A DNA stretch of 62,452 bases, from NCBI GenBank assembly GCA_964654605.1, contig CAZZLW010000009.1:1-62452 (forward strand), in the 5' to 3' direction. A program made the translations under genes and the position numbers. The stretch's first letter is position 1; each line of letters begins with the position of its first letter. Shown here piece after piece: positions 1 to 8,389 of the stretch. Under the pieces are notes generated by a model. That model saw nothing but the letters and a program-made list of their open reading frames with translations. It was not told the origin of the DNA and ran no database searches. Source of the stretch: Raineya sp964654605. Its GTDB lineage: Bacteria > Bacteroidota > Bacteroidia > Cytophagales > Thermonemataceae.

Positions 1-541
1 TTTCTTGCAAGACTTGCAAGAGGCAAGGGAAAATAAAAGAGCATAGGCTAAAAGCCTCCAACCCCAAGTACGCCTCGCTAAAAGAGGGACTCGGCTTTCT
101 TTGTGAGTTTGGGTTTTGTACAACATAAAGCTAAAAATTAAAAATGAAACAAAAAATTACAGAGGCAAGTGCCTCTATTTATATCTACGTAAAAATACTC
201 AGAAAGTTTCAAAAAAAGGTGTGAAAAAATTGTTAAATTTTGGTAAGTAATTGAAGATGAGAAGGTTGAAAATCGGTAATCTTGAAATTTTTTCTGTAAA
301 AAATGAAATTTAGAGTGTCTTTTAATGTGAGTTAATTTGATTTTTTTCAATATTTTGTTTTTAACCTCACCCCCAGCCCCTCTCCAAAGGAGAGGAGAGC
401 TATACGCCTGAAAATCAAAAATTTAGGTATAATTATCTCCCCTCCTTTTCAAGGAAGGGAATAGTGGGTGATATAATTTCTTGAAATAAGAAACTGAAAA
501 TCAGACTTTTATTTTTTCAACTCACGTTATTACCAACATTT
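1..541. other. Intergenic region, no convincing gene
   Basis: No supportable coding region is visible. A small reverse-strand frame at 138-350 has low-complexity Phe/Ser-rich translation and no family resemblance. The stretch holds a perfect 7-bp hairpin at 161-176 (arms agaggca/tgcctct) and a REP-like inverted pair at about 361-470, listed separately. The first 120 bases may be the tail of something that begins outside the window, but I do not recognise it. Confidence 0.6.
361..470. repeat. REP-like inverted pair (C-rich / G-rich intergenic repeat)
   Basis: The left half reads cacccccagcccctctcc then aaaggagagg. The right half, read as reverse complement, has the same layout: a cacccac-like start, a pyrimidine run, then aaggagggg. 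Each half contains its own small hairpin (cctctcc/ggagagg and ccttcc/ggaagg), and the two halves are inverted relative to each other around a short AT spacer. From memory, similar C-rich elements are common between genes in Bacteroidota. A related single copy lies inside a coding region at about 41781-41820. Confidence 0.65.
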
Positions 542-1162
542 TTACGATTGCTTCCACTTGATAGTACAACCAATAGCTTTTACTTGGGCTTTGCTCACTT
601 TTTTACCTGCCAACAGATTATCTACTGCTTCTTCTACATAACGCTCTTTCACCTGCGAAGCATCTTTGGCATTATCATCTATTGCCCCAACAAAGCGTAC
701 AATCCAGTCCTTGCCTTTCTTTTCAAGCACAAATACGTGAGGAGTGTTTGTAGCTCCATAGGTTTTGGCAATTTCTTGGGTTTCATCAACCAAATAAGGG
801 AAAGTAAATCCTTTTTCTTTGGCTCTTTCAATCATTTTTTCAAAACTATCATCAGGCACGCGACTGGGGTCGTTGGGGTTGATTGCCACCACGGGGTATC
901 CTTTGGGCTTGTACTTGGCGTCCAAGGCGATGATTCTGTCCTCGTACATTTTAGAAAAAGGACAATGGTTGCAAGTAAAAACTACTATCGCCCCTTTGGT
1001 AGCTTCGGGAAAAGTAGCCAAAGAAAGCATTTTGCCGTCAATGTTTTTGAGATTAAAATCGCGGGCTTTATCGCCGGGCTTGTAACCTTCGCCTGCGGGT
1101 TTGTTGCTCCACAACAAAAACGCCACAAGCATTACAGAAAGCGAAGTGAAAAACTTATTCAT
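542..1162 (-). CDS. Exported thioredoxin-fold protein (AhpC/TSA-like, CNHC active site)
   Basis: A 206-residue protein with an N-terminal hydrophobic segment (residues 4-18) that looks like a signal peptide or anchor, so it probably acts in the periplasm. A thioredoxin/peroxiredoxin fold follows. The redox motif is CNHC (Cys64 and Cys67) in a VVFTCNHCPFS context, and a cis-Pro region TNTPHVF lies near residue 140. A further Cys near the C-terminus (GCTIKW) is typical of this family of redoxin proteins. The likely role is thiol-disulfide exchange or peroxide reduction; the substrate is unknown. It lies downstream of a second thioredoxin-like gene on the same strand, with a repeat element between them. 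Confidence 0.85.
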   Translation of the reverse strand: MNKFFTSLSVMLVAFLLWSNKPAGEGYKPGDKARDFNLKNIDGKMLSLATFPEATKGAIVVFTCNHCPFSKMYEDRIIALDAKYKPKGYPVVAINPNDPSRVPDDSFEKMIERAKEKGFTFPYLVDETQEIAKTYGATNTPHVFVLEKKGKDWIVRFVGAIDDNAKDASQVKERYVEEAVDNLLAGKKVSKAQVKAIGCTIKWKQS

Positions 1163-1197
1163 AACACTGCAATTTAGGGTTTAAGATGAAAAAATGA

Positions 1198-1320
1198 TAA
1201 TTATTTACGTTCAAAAAAATTAAATATTCAAGCATTTGAGGTAAAAGTTTTGCTCCGTCTAAATATCTAAAGTCCTAAATCCTGTTTCCTTAATGCAAAC
1301 TATACCTAAAACAATTACAA
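1198..1320 (-). repeat. Upstream-associated intergenic repeat, copy B
   Basis: Read on the minus strand, this copy runs from tgtaattgtttt-aggtatagtttg, through aggaaacaggattta, to a conserved end ttttttgaacgtaaataatta. It matches copies at 3369-3510 and 61413-61570. The conserved end lies about 36 bases before the start codon of the thioredoxin-fold gene on the same strand. The element almost fills the gap between the two thioredoxin-like genes. It may carry a promoter or leader, but this is not proven. Confidence 0.75.
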
Positions 1321-1328
1321 AAAGTGCA

Positions 1329-1805
1329 TTATTTGGTAGCCAGTAATGTATTGATTTCCTTTTCTAACTGCTCCCAAGTAAGTTCTTCGTTGATAAAAAT
1401 ACGTTTTTTGCCTTTCTGAATAATAGTCATTGGTATAGCTCCCTGCCAGCGAGGCTCTACATCATCAATCCAAGTGTTGTATTTGGTTTCGTCCAGCAGA
1501 AACGTATCAAAAGCAATTTCCTTTTTTTGTAAAATCTTTTTAGCTTTTTCCAAGTCTTCTATAAAATCCAAGCTAATCAGCACTACTTTCACTTTACCTG
1601 AAAATTTTTCAGCAGTTTGCTTGAAAACAGGTAGTTCTTTTACGCAAGGGGCACACCACGAAGCCCAAAAATTATAGACTATTACTTGCTTTTCCGTAAG
1701 TTTCAGAAGTTCAAGTAGCTCTTTCTTTTTGATAACTTGAATATTTTGACCAAAAAGCATCATTCCGCTCAAAAAAAGTCCTACTACAAGCAATATTTTT
1801 TTCAT
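1329..1805 (-). CDS. TlpA-like periplasmic thioredoxin
   Basis: A 158-residue protein with a clear signal peptide (MKKILLVVGLFLSG, cleavage probably near Gln20), followed by one thioredoxin domain. The active site is WCAPC (Cys51, Cys54), preceded by VYNFWAS as in TlpA/ResA proteins. A cis-proline segment AIPMT is present near residue 125. These proteins reduce or exchange disulfides in the periplasm, for example during cytochrome c maturation; the specific client is not visible. It is transcribed toward the other thioredoxin-fold gene and could be its partner, though a repeat separates them. Confidence 0.88.
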   Translation of the reverse strand: MKKILLVVGLFLSGMMLFGQNIQVIKKKELLELLKLTEKQVIVYNFWASWCAPCVKELPVFKQTAEKFSGKVKVVLISLDFIEDLEKAKKILQKKEIAFDTFLLDETKYNTWIDDVEPRWQGAIPMTIIQKGKKRIFINEELTWEQLEKEINTLLATK

Positions 1806-1908
1806 AAAAATTGTTCTAAATATGATGTTGTTTGCAGAAAAACGTTTTATTTTGCAAATTAGTGTTTCAACAATAATTTTTTTTTCGGCACGCTAAACCA
1901 TTAAAAAA

Positions 1909-3318
1909 ATGGAAACCTTGCAAGAACCTTTGGTAGAAACAGCTAACCACATTGCTGAAATGGTTGCTCGGCAAAAGGCTTTTTTCAGAACCCACAGAAC
2001 CTTGGATATATCTTTTCGTTTGCAAAAGCTCAAAGATTTACACAAAGCGATTTTAAGGCACGAGGAGGCGATTTTTCAGGCTTTGGAAAAGGATTTTCGC
2101 AAATCAACCTTTGAAACTTTTGCTACTGAAATAGCTCTTATTCTTGATGAAATCAAGATAATGCTTGAAAATGTGAAGCAATGGGCAAAGCCTCAAGCTG
2201 TCAGAGGTTCTTGGCTGTTGTTTCCATCGGCGAGCTATTTGTATCCTGAACCTTACGGCACAGTGCTTATTATTGGAGCGTGGAATTATCCTTTACAGCT
2301 AACGCTGCTGCCTGCCATAGGAGCAATCGCTGCGGGCAATACCGTTATCATTAAACCTTCCGAACTCTCTGCCAATACTTCGGCAGTGATAAAAACAATT
2401 GTTACGGAAGTTTTTGAACCCGCCCACGTATGCGTAATAGAGGGAGGCGTAAATGAAACACAAACCTTGCTGAAAGAACGATTTGATAAAATTTTCTTCA
2501 CAGGCAGTACAGCCGTAGGCAAAATTGTAGCCAAAGCCGCCGCCGAATATCTCACCCCCGTAACTTTGGAACTTGGCGGTAAAAGCCCTTGTATTGTTGA
2601 TGAAGACGCTGATTTGGAAGTTACTGCTCGCCGAATAGTATGGGGCAAGTTTGTCAATGCAGGGCAAACCTGTGTAGCCCCCGATTATGTGCTGGCACAC
2701 AAGAAAATTCGCAGTATGCTTATACTTAAAATGAGCAAATACATTACCGAGTTTTATGGCGAGAACCCTCAAAATAGCCCCGACTATCCCCGCATTATCA
2801 ATCAAAAGCATTTTGAACGCTTGAAAAAATATTTGAGCAGTGGCAAAATCGTAAAAGGCGGTCAGATTGATGAACAAGAGCGTTTCATTGCCCCTACTAT
2901 TTTAGATGATGTAACTTGGGAAAGCGAAGTAATGCAGGAAGAAATTTTTGGTCCTATTCTGCCTGTGATAGAATTTGCAGATTTAGAAAAAGTTGTAGAA
3001 GATCTACAATACAAAGAAAAACCGCTTGCTTGCTACTATTTTGGCAAAACAGAAAGTAAGCAAGAATATGTATTGGAGCATTTGGCTTTCGGAGGAGCTT
3101 GCGTAAATGATACCGTAATGCACACAGCAAACCCCAACCTACCTTTTGGCGGCGTAGGCAGTAGCGGGCAAGGTGGCTATCACGGCAAGTTTAGTTTTGA
3201 TACCTTCACGCACTACAAGTCGGTGGTAAAAAAGCCTTTCTGGCTTGATGTTCCCTTGCGTTATCCGCCCTACAAAGGCAAACTAAATTTGCTCAGAAGC
3301 GTTATCAAGTGGATATAA
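1909..3318 (+). CDS. NAD(P)-dependent aldehyde dehydrogenase (ALDH3-like)
   Basis: A 469-residue aldehyde dehydrogenase that oxidises an aldehyde to the acid using NAD(P). The length and the C-terminal hydrophobic tail fit the class 3 (AlkH/fatty aldehyde) group better than the roughly 500-residue classes. Key sites are present: the cofactor-region GAWNYPLQ (123-130), FTGSTAVG (197-204), general-base Glu221 in LELGGKSP, and catalytic Cys255 in GQTCVAPDY. A TFTHYKS segment lies near the end. It is followed by its own hairpin terminator and appears monocistronic. The substrate, possibly long-chain aldehydes, is inference. Confidence 0.93.
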   Translation: METLQEPLVETANHIAEMVARQKAFFRTHRTLDISFRLQKLKDLHKAILRHEEAIFQALEKDFRKSTFETFATEIALILDEIKIMLENVKQWAKPQAVRGSWLLFPSASYLYPEPYGTVLIIGAWNYPLQLTLLPAIGAIAAGNTVIIKPSELSANTSAVIKTIVTEVFEPAHVCVIEGGVNETQTLLKERFDKIFFTGSTAVGKIVAKAAAEYLTPVTLELGGKSPCIVDEDADLEVTARRIVWGKFVNAGQTCVAPDYVLAHKKIRSMLILKMSKYITEFYGENPQNSPDYPRIINQKHFERLKKYLSSGKIVKGGQIDEQERFIAPTILDDVTWESEVMQEEIFGPILPVIEFADLEKVVEDLQYKEKPLACYYFGKTESKQEYVLEHLAFGGACVNDTVMHTANPNLPFGGVGSSGQGGYHGKFSFDTFTHYKSVVKKPFWLDVPLRYPPYKGKLNLLRSVIKWI

Positions 3319-3329
3319 ACCCAGCATAG

Positions 3330-3356
3330 GTGAAGCCTACATTACAAAGGCTTCAC
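3330..3356 (+). terminator. Terminator hairpin after aldehyde dehydrogenase
   Basis: Perfect 8-bp arms gtgaagcc/ggcttcac flank an 11-base loop, followed by a T-rich stretch (tttcatattttt). It starts 12 bases after the aldehyde dehydrogenase stop codon. Confidence 0.7.
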
Positions 3357-3368
3357 TTTCATATTTTT

Positions 3369-3510
3369 ACAAAAAACGTAATTGTTTAGATACAGTGTGC
3401 GGTAAGAAAACAGGAATTTAGAAAATAGATATCGGACAGAAAAAAATGAGAGATAAAGCCCTTACAGGCTTGAACATCAAATACTGAACTTTTTGAACGT
3501 AAATAATTAC
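3369..3510 (+). repeat. Upstream-associated intergenic repeat, copy A
   Basis: This is the plus-strand copy of the family also seen at 1198-1320 and 61413-61570 (both minus). Shared blocks in order are: gtaattgttta, a tata/taca segment, aaacagga-attta, gaaaatagat, gacag, ttgaacatcaaa, and tttttgaacgtaaataatta. It sits between the upstream terminator and the TTG start of the next gene, so that gene's promoter should lie within or next to the repeat. Confidence 0.8.
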
Positions 3511-3532
3511 CCAAAAACAAAATTTCAAACCT

Positions 3533-5509
3533 TTGAAAAACCTTTTTACTTTATTTCTTTGCATTTTCTACTCGTTTAGTCTTTTTGCTCAAAAGAGCGA
3601 AAAAGATAGCTTGGAATTACTACTAAAAACAGAACTTTCGGACACTACACGCATCAATACGCTCAATCGTTTGGCTTTTTTGTATCGGAATAGTGATGTA
3701 AAAAAGGCTTTTGCTTTGGCTAATCAGGCAAGAGAACTGGCTGAAAAAAATAACTACGAAAACGGATTGGCTGAAAGTTTGGGCTACTTGGGGCTTTTGC
3801 ATTACCGAGAAGGCAGACACGACCTTGCCGTAGAAGCCCATTTGAAATCTTTGCGTTTGTACGAAAAACTCAACAACAAGCGTTTTATTGCCTTCCGCTA
3901 CAACGACCTTGCCAATGTGTATGTAGAACAAGAGTTTTATGACAAGGCTCGGGCGTATTTCAATCTTTCGCTGGCTATCAAAGAAGAAATCAAAGATGAA
4001 GATGGCATCGTTACTACGCTGAAAAATATTGCTAATCTTTACGTTCATCAGAAAAATTATCCCAAGGCATTAGAAATTTCTTTGCGTACTTTGCCCCGTG
4101 CCGAAAAAAATCGTAACGAAAAAACCATTGCCGACCTTTTGAGTTTTATTGCCGAATGTTATCTACATCTGGATAGCTTGGAAAAATCCTCTACATATTA
4201 CCAAAAAGCCTATCAGCTACGACTCAAAACCAACGATTTGTACACCATACCTCGCCTTTTGAATGGAATGGGCAGAATTGAACACAAAAAAGGTAACCTT
4301 GCCCAAGCCGAAGAGATTTACCTGCGTTCTATTGAAATTGCCAAAAAAAATAATATCAAAGTAGCTATCAAAAGAGCTTATGAATATTTGGCAGATTTAT
4401 ACGAGCAAAAACAAGATTTTCCCAAAGCCTTTCATTACGAAAAATTGGCAAATGCCTACAAAGATTCGCTCTACAATCAAAAATCTAACGATAGAATTGG
4501 TGTTTTACAATCTATTTTTGATGATGAAAAACGCCAAGCCGAAGCCGAAAGAGAAAAGAAAATACAAGCAACCCAAATTCGCCTGCGAGATATTATTATT
4601 GTGGCTTCATCTATTGTAGCCGTTTTGCTCGCCTTGCTGGCGGTAGCTCTTTGGCGAAACAACTTGGAAAAAACTGCTAAAAACAAGCTACTTTTTGAAC
4701 AAAAACAAGAAATTGAACTGCAAAATCGCAACATTACGGCAAGTATTTTGTACGCCAAACGTATTCAGGAAGCGATTTTACCCCCCGAACAGGCTTTCCT
4801 GAAAGCCTTCAAAAATACTTTTGTGTGGTATCAGCCCAAAGATATTGTGAGTGGAGATTTTTATTGGTTTTACGAAATTGAAGATAGCAATAGTGAACTG
4901 AACGGCGAGAAAATCGTTGCTGTTGCCGACTGCACCGGACACGGCGTGCCCGGCGGCTTTATGAGTATGATTGGTAACGACTTGCTGGATACTATCATCA
5001 TTGAAAGAGCCATTTACAATCCTGCCCAAATTCTTTGGGAACTCAATCGCTCCCTGAATGAGGTTTTGAATAAAGAAGTTACACAAAATATGGACGGAAT
5101 GGAAATCGCCATTTGCCGTATCAATACCCAAAAACGCACTATTACCTATGCAGGTTCAATGATAAATTTGTATCTTTTTGAAAATCAGAACCTTATTGAG
5201 TATCAGTCTGATAAATATTATTTGGGTGGCAGAAATACCGAATGGGATATACAAGTAGATTTCCATAACCAAACCATTGCCTTACAAAATCCTGAAAGCA
5301 CTTTTTACCTTATCACTGATGGCTTTCAAGACCAACTTGGCGGTGAAAAGTACAGAAAATTTAGCAACAAAAGATTGAAAAATTTGCTTACCAATATCCA
5401 CTCCCTTTCTTTTGCAGAGCAAAAAAAGCAGTTTTTCAGTGCCTTCGAGGAGTGGAAAGGGAAATACGCCCAAACTGATGATATTCTCGTAATGGGTATT
5501 CAGGTATAA
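3533..5509 (+). CDS. TPR-transmembrane-SpoIIE (PP2C) serine phosphatase, TTG start
   Basis: A 658-residue protein: signal peptide (about 1-19, ending LFAQ), TPR repeats (about 25-330), one transmembrane helix (about 352-373), a short coiled coil, then a SpoIIE/PP2C phosphatase domain (about 400-658). Metal-site motifs are present: KDIVSGDFYWF, DCTGHGVPGGFMS, MDGME, TDGFQDQ and TDDILVMGI. This predicts a periplasmic TPR sensor controlling a cytoplasmic phosphoserine phosphatase. The start is TTG; no in-frame ATG precedes the signal peptide, and the signal peptide itself supports the choice. Two larger relatives in this window are each paired with a TonB receptor; this one is followed by a TPR gene instead. 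Confidence 0.88.
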   Translation: MKNLFTLFLCIFYSFSLFAQKSEKDSLELLLKTELSDTTRINTLNRLAFLYRNSDVKKAFALANQARELAEKNNYENGLAESLGYLGLLHYREGRHDLAVEAHLKSLRLYEKLNNKRFIAFRYNDLANVYVEQEFYDKARAYFNLSLAIKEEIKDEDGIVTTLKNIANLYVHQKNYPKALEISLRTLPRAEKNRNEKTIADLLSFIAECYLHLDSLEKSSTYYQKAYQLRLKTNDLYTIPRLLNGMGRIEHKKGNLAQAEEIYLRSIEIAKKNNIKVAIKRAYEYLADLYEQKQDFPKAFHYEKLANAYKDSLYNQKSNDRIGVLQSIFDDEKRQAEAEREKKIQATQIRLRDIIIVASSIVAVLLALLAVALWRNNLEKTAKNKLLFEQKQEIELQNRNITASILYAKRIQEAILPPEQAFLKAFKNTFVWYQPKDIVSGDFYWFYEIEDSNSELNGEKIVAVADCTGHGVPGGFMSMIGNDLLDTIIIERAIYNPAQILWELNRSLNEVLNKEVTQNMDGMEIAICRINTQKRTITYAGSMINLYLFENQNLIEYQSDKYYLGGRNTEWDIQVDFHNQTIALQNPESTFYLITDGFQDQLGGEKYRKFSNKRLKNLLTNIHSLSFAEQKKQFFSAFEEWKGKYAQTDDILVMGIQV

Positions 5510-5571
5510 AAATCGTTTCCAAAACTTGTATGTTTTCAGCAAGATTTGTAAGTTTGTTGAAAACATTTCTT

Positions 5572-7011
5572 ATGAAAAATCTCCTTTCTCTTGTATTCTT
5601 GCTTTTTTCGTCCATTCTTCTTTTTGCCCAAAATGGCGTAAAAAGTGAAAAAGAGCTTGCCCAAAATTTCATACAAATACTCCAAACCCAAAACTTGAAA
5701 AATTTAGAAGCCATTTCCGCTCCCGCCGAACTCTACCCGCTTTTTGTAGAAACTTTCAAAGAAAAAAGCAAAGAGGAAATTCAGCGTATTTTAGCAAACG
5801 ACAAAAATAGCCTCTCTAAGAAGTTTCAAAATATTTTTCAGTATTTTTCTGTTTTGGAAATAGAAAACGAAAAAATTACTATCCAAAAAATTGGCAAATC
5901 CGAAGAGTTGTATCTCATTGCTCCCAATTATTACCAAATTCCTTTGCAAATATCCTTGCAAAGTACTACCGACACTATTTTTTTAGAAGCCTACAAGCAT
6001 AAAAAGCGTTGGTATCTCACCGATTTCACTTCTCCTAAAATCATTCCTTTGCAAAATATTCTTAAAAAACACTCCAAATATTCCATAGAGCAATACAAAG
6101 AAATGGCAAAAAGCTATTGGGAAAAAAAAGAATATAACAAAATTCTGGAAGTGGCAGAAAAATTTAAACTTATTGATGTAGAAGATGCTGAAATGCTCTA
6201 CTACGAAGGACTTGCCCACAAAGCCTTAGGCGATACTCTCAAAGCTCACAATACCTTTTCCAAGGCTTATGCAGTTCGGTATAATCAAGAAATAAATCCA
6301 CAATTAGTTTTTGAACTTTTTGAGTTTTATGCAAACAATTCCAATTATTATGAGGCTTTGAACTTTGGTGAAATGTGTATTATAGTCGAATATGAACTGG
6401 CAAAAGTTATTCCTAAAATACTGGATATAATGCAACAAGAAAAAAAAGCCTACGTAGCCGAAGGTACTAAACTGCGAGAAAGTCCCTATATTTATGAAAA
6501 ATACATTAAAATTTTAGATTTAGCTTCAAGCAAAGAAGCCTTACTTGCCGACAAAGACAAAGTCAAAGTTTTCACTTGGAAAGCTGAACTTGAAATGGAA
6601 GATGAAAAGTGGTTGGAAGCCAAAGAATATTTTGCCAAAGCCCTTGCCCTTGAACCTGAAAATTTTGAACTGCTTTATGAACTTGCTTGGCTGGAAAACG
6701 AAACCCAGAATTACAGCAAAGCCTTAGAATATGCCCAAAGAGGCTATAAAATCAAGAAAGATGCCGAAATTCTTGCCGAAATGGCTTACAGCAAAAAAAA
6801 CTTAAACGACTGCAAAGGAGCAATCGCCGACTACAACACACTATTTGCTATGGGTGAGGAATTTATGACAGCTCGTAAGCTCAAAAACCGAGGCGATTGT
6901 TACAAAATGCTTAAGAATAATAAACTTGCTTGTGCCGACTATAAAAAAGCCTTGCAAATGGGCGAAAATGATGAAGAAATGCAAAATTGGCTGAAAAAAA
7001 ATTGTAAGTAA
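5572..7011 (+). CDS. Exported TPR-repeat protein
   Basis: A 479-residue protein. I start at ATG 5572 because it places a good signal peptide (MKNLLSLVFLLFSSILLFAQ) at the N-terminus; an upstream in-frame ATG at 5530 would bury it. Residues about 25-165 have no repeat character and resemble a small alpha/beta domain of unknown type. Residues about 170-475 contain TPR-like helices (for example EYNKILEVAEKF, SKALEYAQRGYKI). It follows the phosphatase gene by about 60 bases on the same strand, so co-transcription and a partner role are plausible. No catalytic motif is visible. Confidence 0.8.
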   Translation: MKNLLSLVFLLFSSILLFAQNGVKSEKELAQNFIQILQTQNLKNLEAISAPAELYPLFVETFKEKSKEEIQRILANDKNSLSKKFQNIFQYFSVLEIENEKITIQKIGKSEELYLIAPNYYQIPLQISLQSTTDTIFLEAYKHKKRWYLTDFTSPKIIPLQNILKKHSKYSIEQYKEMAKSYWEKKEYNKILEVAEKFKLIDVEDAEMLYYEGLAHKALGDTLKAHNTFSKAYAVRYNQEINPQLVFELFEFYANNSNYYEALNFGEMCIIVEYELAKVIPKILDIMQQEKKAYVAEGTKLRESPYIYEKYIKILDLASSKEALLADKDKVKVFTWKAELEMEDEKWLEAKEYFAKALALEPENFELLYELAWLENETQNYSKALEYAQRGYKIKKDAEILAEMAYSKKNLNDCKGAIADYNTLFAMGEEFMTARKLKNRGDCYKMLKNNKLACADYKKALQMGENDEEMQNWLKKNCK

Positions 7012-7019
7012 ATGAAAAA

Positions 7020-7328
7020 ATGGACTTATCCATCACCATATTGAATTTGCTCACCAAACTTTGCAACATACGCAAGCGTATGCGTTGGCAGATTCGTTGC
7101 AACTATGTAAGTCCCGAAGGTAATGCTATTTTCAATATACTCTTTTACGACAACTACTCCAACGAACTCTATGGCGATATTGCTTTCCAGCAACGCGATG
7201 AGGCTGTTTTGTATTGTAAATTTGCTAATTTCGGTGAGCCACAAACTGCCAATCTAACCGATTTGCTTTTGGACTTAATCAATTACGAAAAATCTTTGCT
7301 TAGCACCGAAACAAAAAACTATGATTGA
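7020..7328 (+). CDS. Small hypothetical protein
   Basis: A 102-residue frame beginning 8 bases after the TPR gene stop and co-oriented with its neighbours. Composition is that of a real small soluble protein, with a basic N-terminal third (NIRKRMRWQIR) and an acidic C-terminal half. I do not recognise a family. Support comes from its position in the gene string and the absence of a better frame on either strand. A short unrelated protein or a non-coding stretch remain possible. Confidence 0.55.
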   Translation: MDLSITILNLLTKLCNIRKRMRWQIRCNYVSPEGNAIFNILFYDNYSNELYGDIAFQQRDEAVLYCKFANFGEPQTANLTDLLLDLINYEKSLLSTETKNYD

Positions 7329-7373
7329 AAGTTATACCACAAAGTTAATTTTTTAACCTAAAAGCATACCTTT

Positions 7374-8210
7374 ATGCTTGAACTATACAATACTACTACG
7401 CTCAAATGTAGCAAACTTATTACCCAACATTATAGCACTTCTTTTACTTTGGGCATCAGAACCCTCGCCAAACGTTTCCATTTGCCTATTTATGCCATTT
7501 ATGGCTTTGTACGCTATGCCGATGAAATTGTTGATACTTTTCATCAGCACAATAAAAAAGAACTTTTGGAGCGTTTTCGGAAAGATACTTTTGATGCCAT
7601 TGCAGAAAAAATTAGCCTCAATCCTGTTTTACATTCTTTCCAACTTGTTGTAAATCAGTACAAAATAGAACGAGAACTCATTGAGGCATTTTTGCATAGT
7701 ATGGAAATGGACTTGTATTTCAAAGAATACAACGACGATAAATACAAAGAATACATCTATGGCTCTGCCGAAGTAGTGGGGCTAATGTGTCTGCGTGTTT
7801 TCTGTGAGGGAAATAACGAAATGTATGAAAAACTCAAAGAACCAGCCCGCAGTTTGGGTTCAGCCTTTCAGAAAATCAACTTTTTACGCGATTTGCGTAG
7901 CGATTATTTCGAAAGAGGTAGAACTTATTTCCCTGAAGTCAATTTTGAAAAATTTGATGAAAAAGCCAAAAAACTCATAGAAGCCGATATCCAAAAAGAT
8001 TTTGACGAAGCCTACAAAGGCATTGTACAATTGCCCAAAGGAGCAAAAATGGGTGTTTATTTGGCTTATGTATATTATACTACGCTTTTCAAGAAAATCA
8101 AAGCCCAACCCGCTGAAACTATTATGCAAAAACGCATACGCGTACCCGATTTGCATAAATTTACGCTTTTGCTCAAAAGCTACTTCAAATTTCAGCTGAA
8201 TGTTATTTGA
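7374..8210 (+). CDS. crtB: Phytoene/squalene synthase family protein
   Basis: A 278-residue head-to-head prenyl synthase. Both Asp-rich diphosphate-binding motifs are present: DEIVD (50-54) in the context YGFVRYADEIVD, and DLRSD (173-177) in NFLRDLRSD, followed by RGRTYFP. The family condenses two geranylgeranyl (or farnesyl) diphosphates to phytoene (or squalene), usually at the membrane surface. Bacteroidota proteins of this size normally make phytoene for carotenoids, so CrtB is the more likely identity, but squalene synthesis cannot be excluded. No crtI desaturase lies next to it here. Confidence 0.85.
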   Translation: MLELYNTTTLKCSKLITQHYSTSFTLGIRTLAKRFHLPIYAIYGFVRYADEIVDTFHQHNKKELLERFRKDTFDAIAEKISLNPVLHSFQLVVNQYKIERELIEAFLHSMEMDLYFKEYNDDKYKEYIYGSAEVVGLMCLRVFCEGNNEMYEKLKEPARSLGSAFQKINFLRDLRSDYFERGRTYFPEVNFEKFDEKAKKLIEADIQKDFDEAYKGIVQLPKGAKMGVYLAYVYYTTLFKKIKAQPAETIMQKRIRVPDLHKFTLLLKSYFKFQLNVI

Positions 8211-8220
8211 ATATGAAAAT

Positions 8221-8275
8221 AGGTTTGAGATTTGAGATTTAAACCTTTGAAGGCTTAAACCTTTGAACGCTTGAA
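8221..8275. repeat. Short intergenic simple repeat (tttgaga / aaacctttgaa units)
   Basis: Degenerate tandem units: tttgaga twice, then aaacctttgaaggctt followed by aaacctttgaacgctt. The same vocabulary (tttgaag, caaacttc, aaacctt) recurs at 17015-17104. It is non-coding and lies between the phytoene synthase and the next gene. Confidence 0.5.
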
Positions 8276-8308
8276 TTGCCAAAGTTTCTTTCAATTTTTT
8301 TTGTTTTT

Positions 8309-8343
8309 TTTGCAAAAATCTGACAAAAAAATTATTTTTGTCA
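8309..8343 (+). promoter_or_regulatory. Promoter with overlapping palindrome
   Basis: A TTTG at 8309-8312 and TATTTTTG at 8333-8340, 20 bases apart, fit the Bacteroidota -33/-7 pattern. A perfect inverted repeat with 9-bp arms tgacaaaaa/tttttgtca (8321-8343, 5-base centre) covers the -7 box. It could be an operator or just AT-rich symmetry. The ATG of the next gene is about 47 bases downstream. Confidence 0.55.
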
Positions 8344-8389
8344 AAACAACATTTTTGCGTTCTTGATACTATGCCAAAAACTTACCCTT

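Noticed and set aside
138..350. 70-codon reverse frame near the left end
   Set aside because: Phe/Ser-rich, low complexity and without context; likely chance in AT-rich DNA.
548..1177. 209-codon plus-strand frame opposite the thioredoxin-fold gene
   Set aside because: Shadow of the minus-strand gene, which has a signal peptide and a clear redox motif; the plus translation matches nothing known to me.
1198..1320. Repeat family as a MITE with terminal inverted repeats
   Set aside because: No convincing terminal inverted repeats or target duplications were found at the ends of copies A-C.
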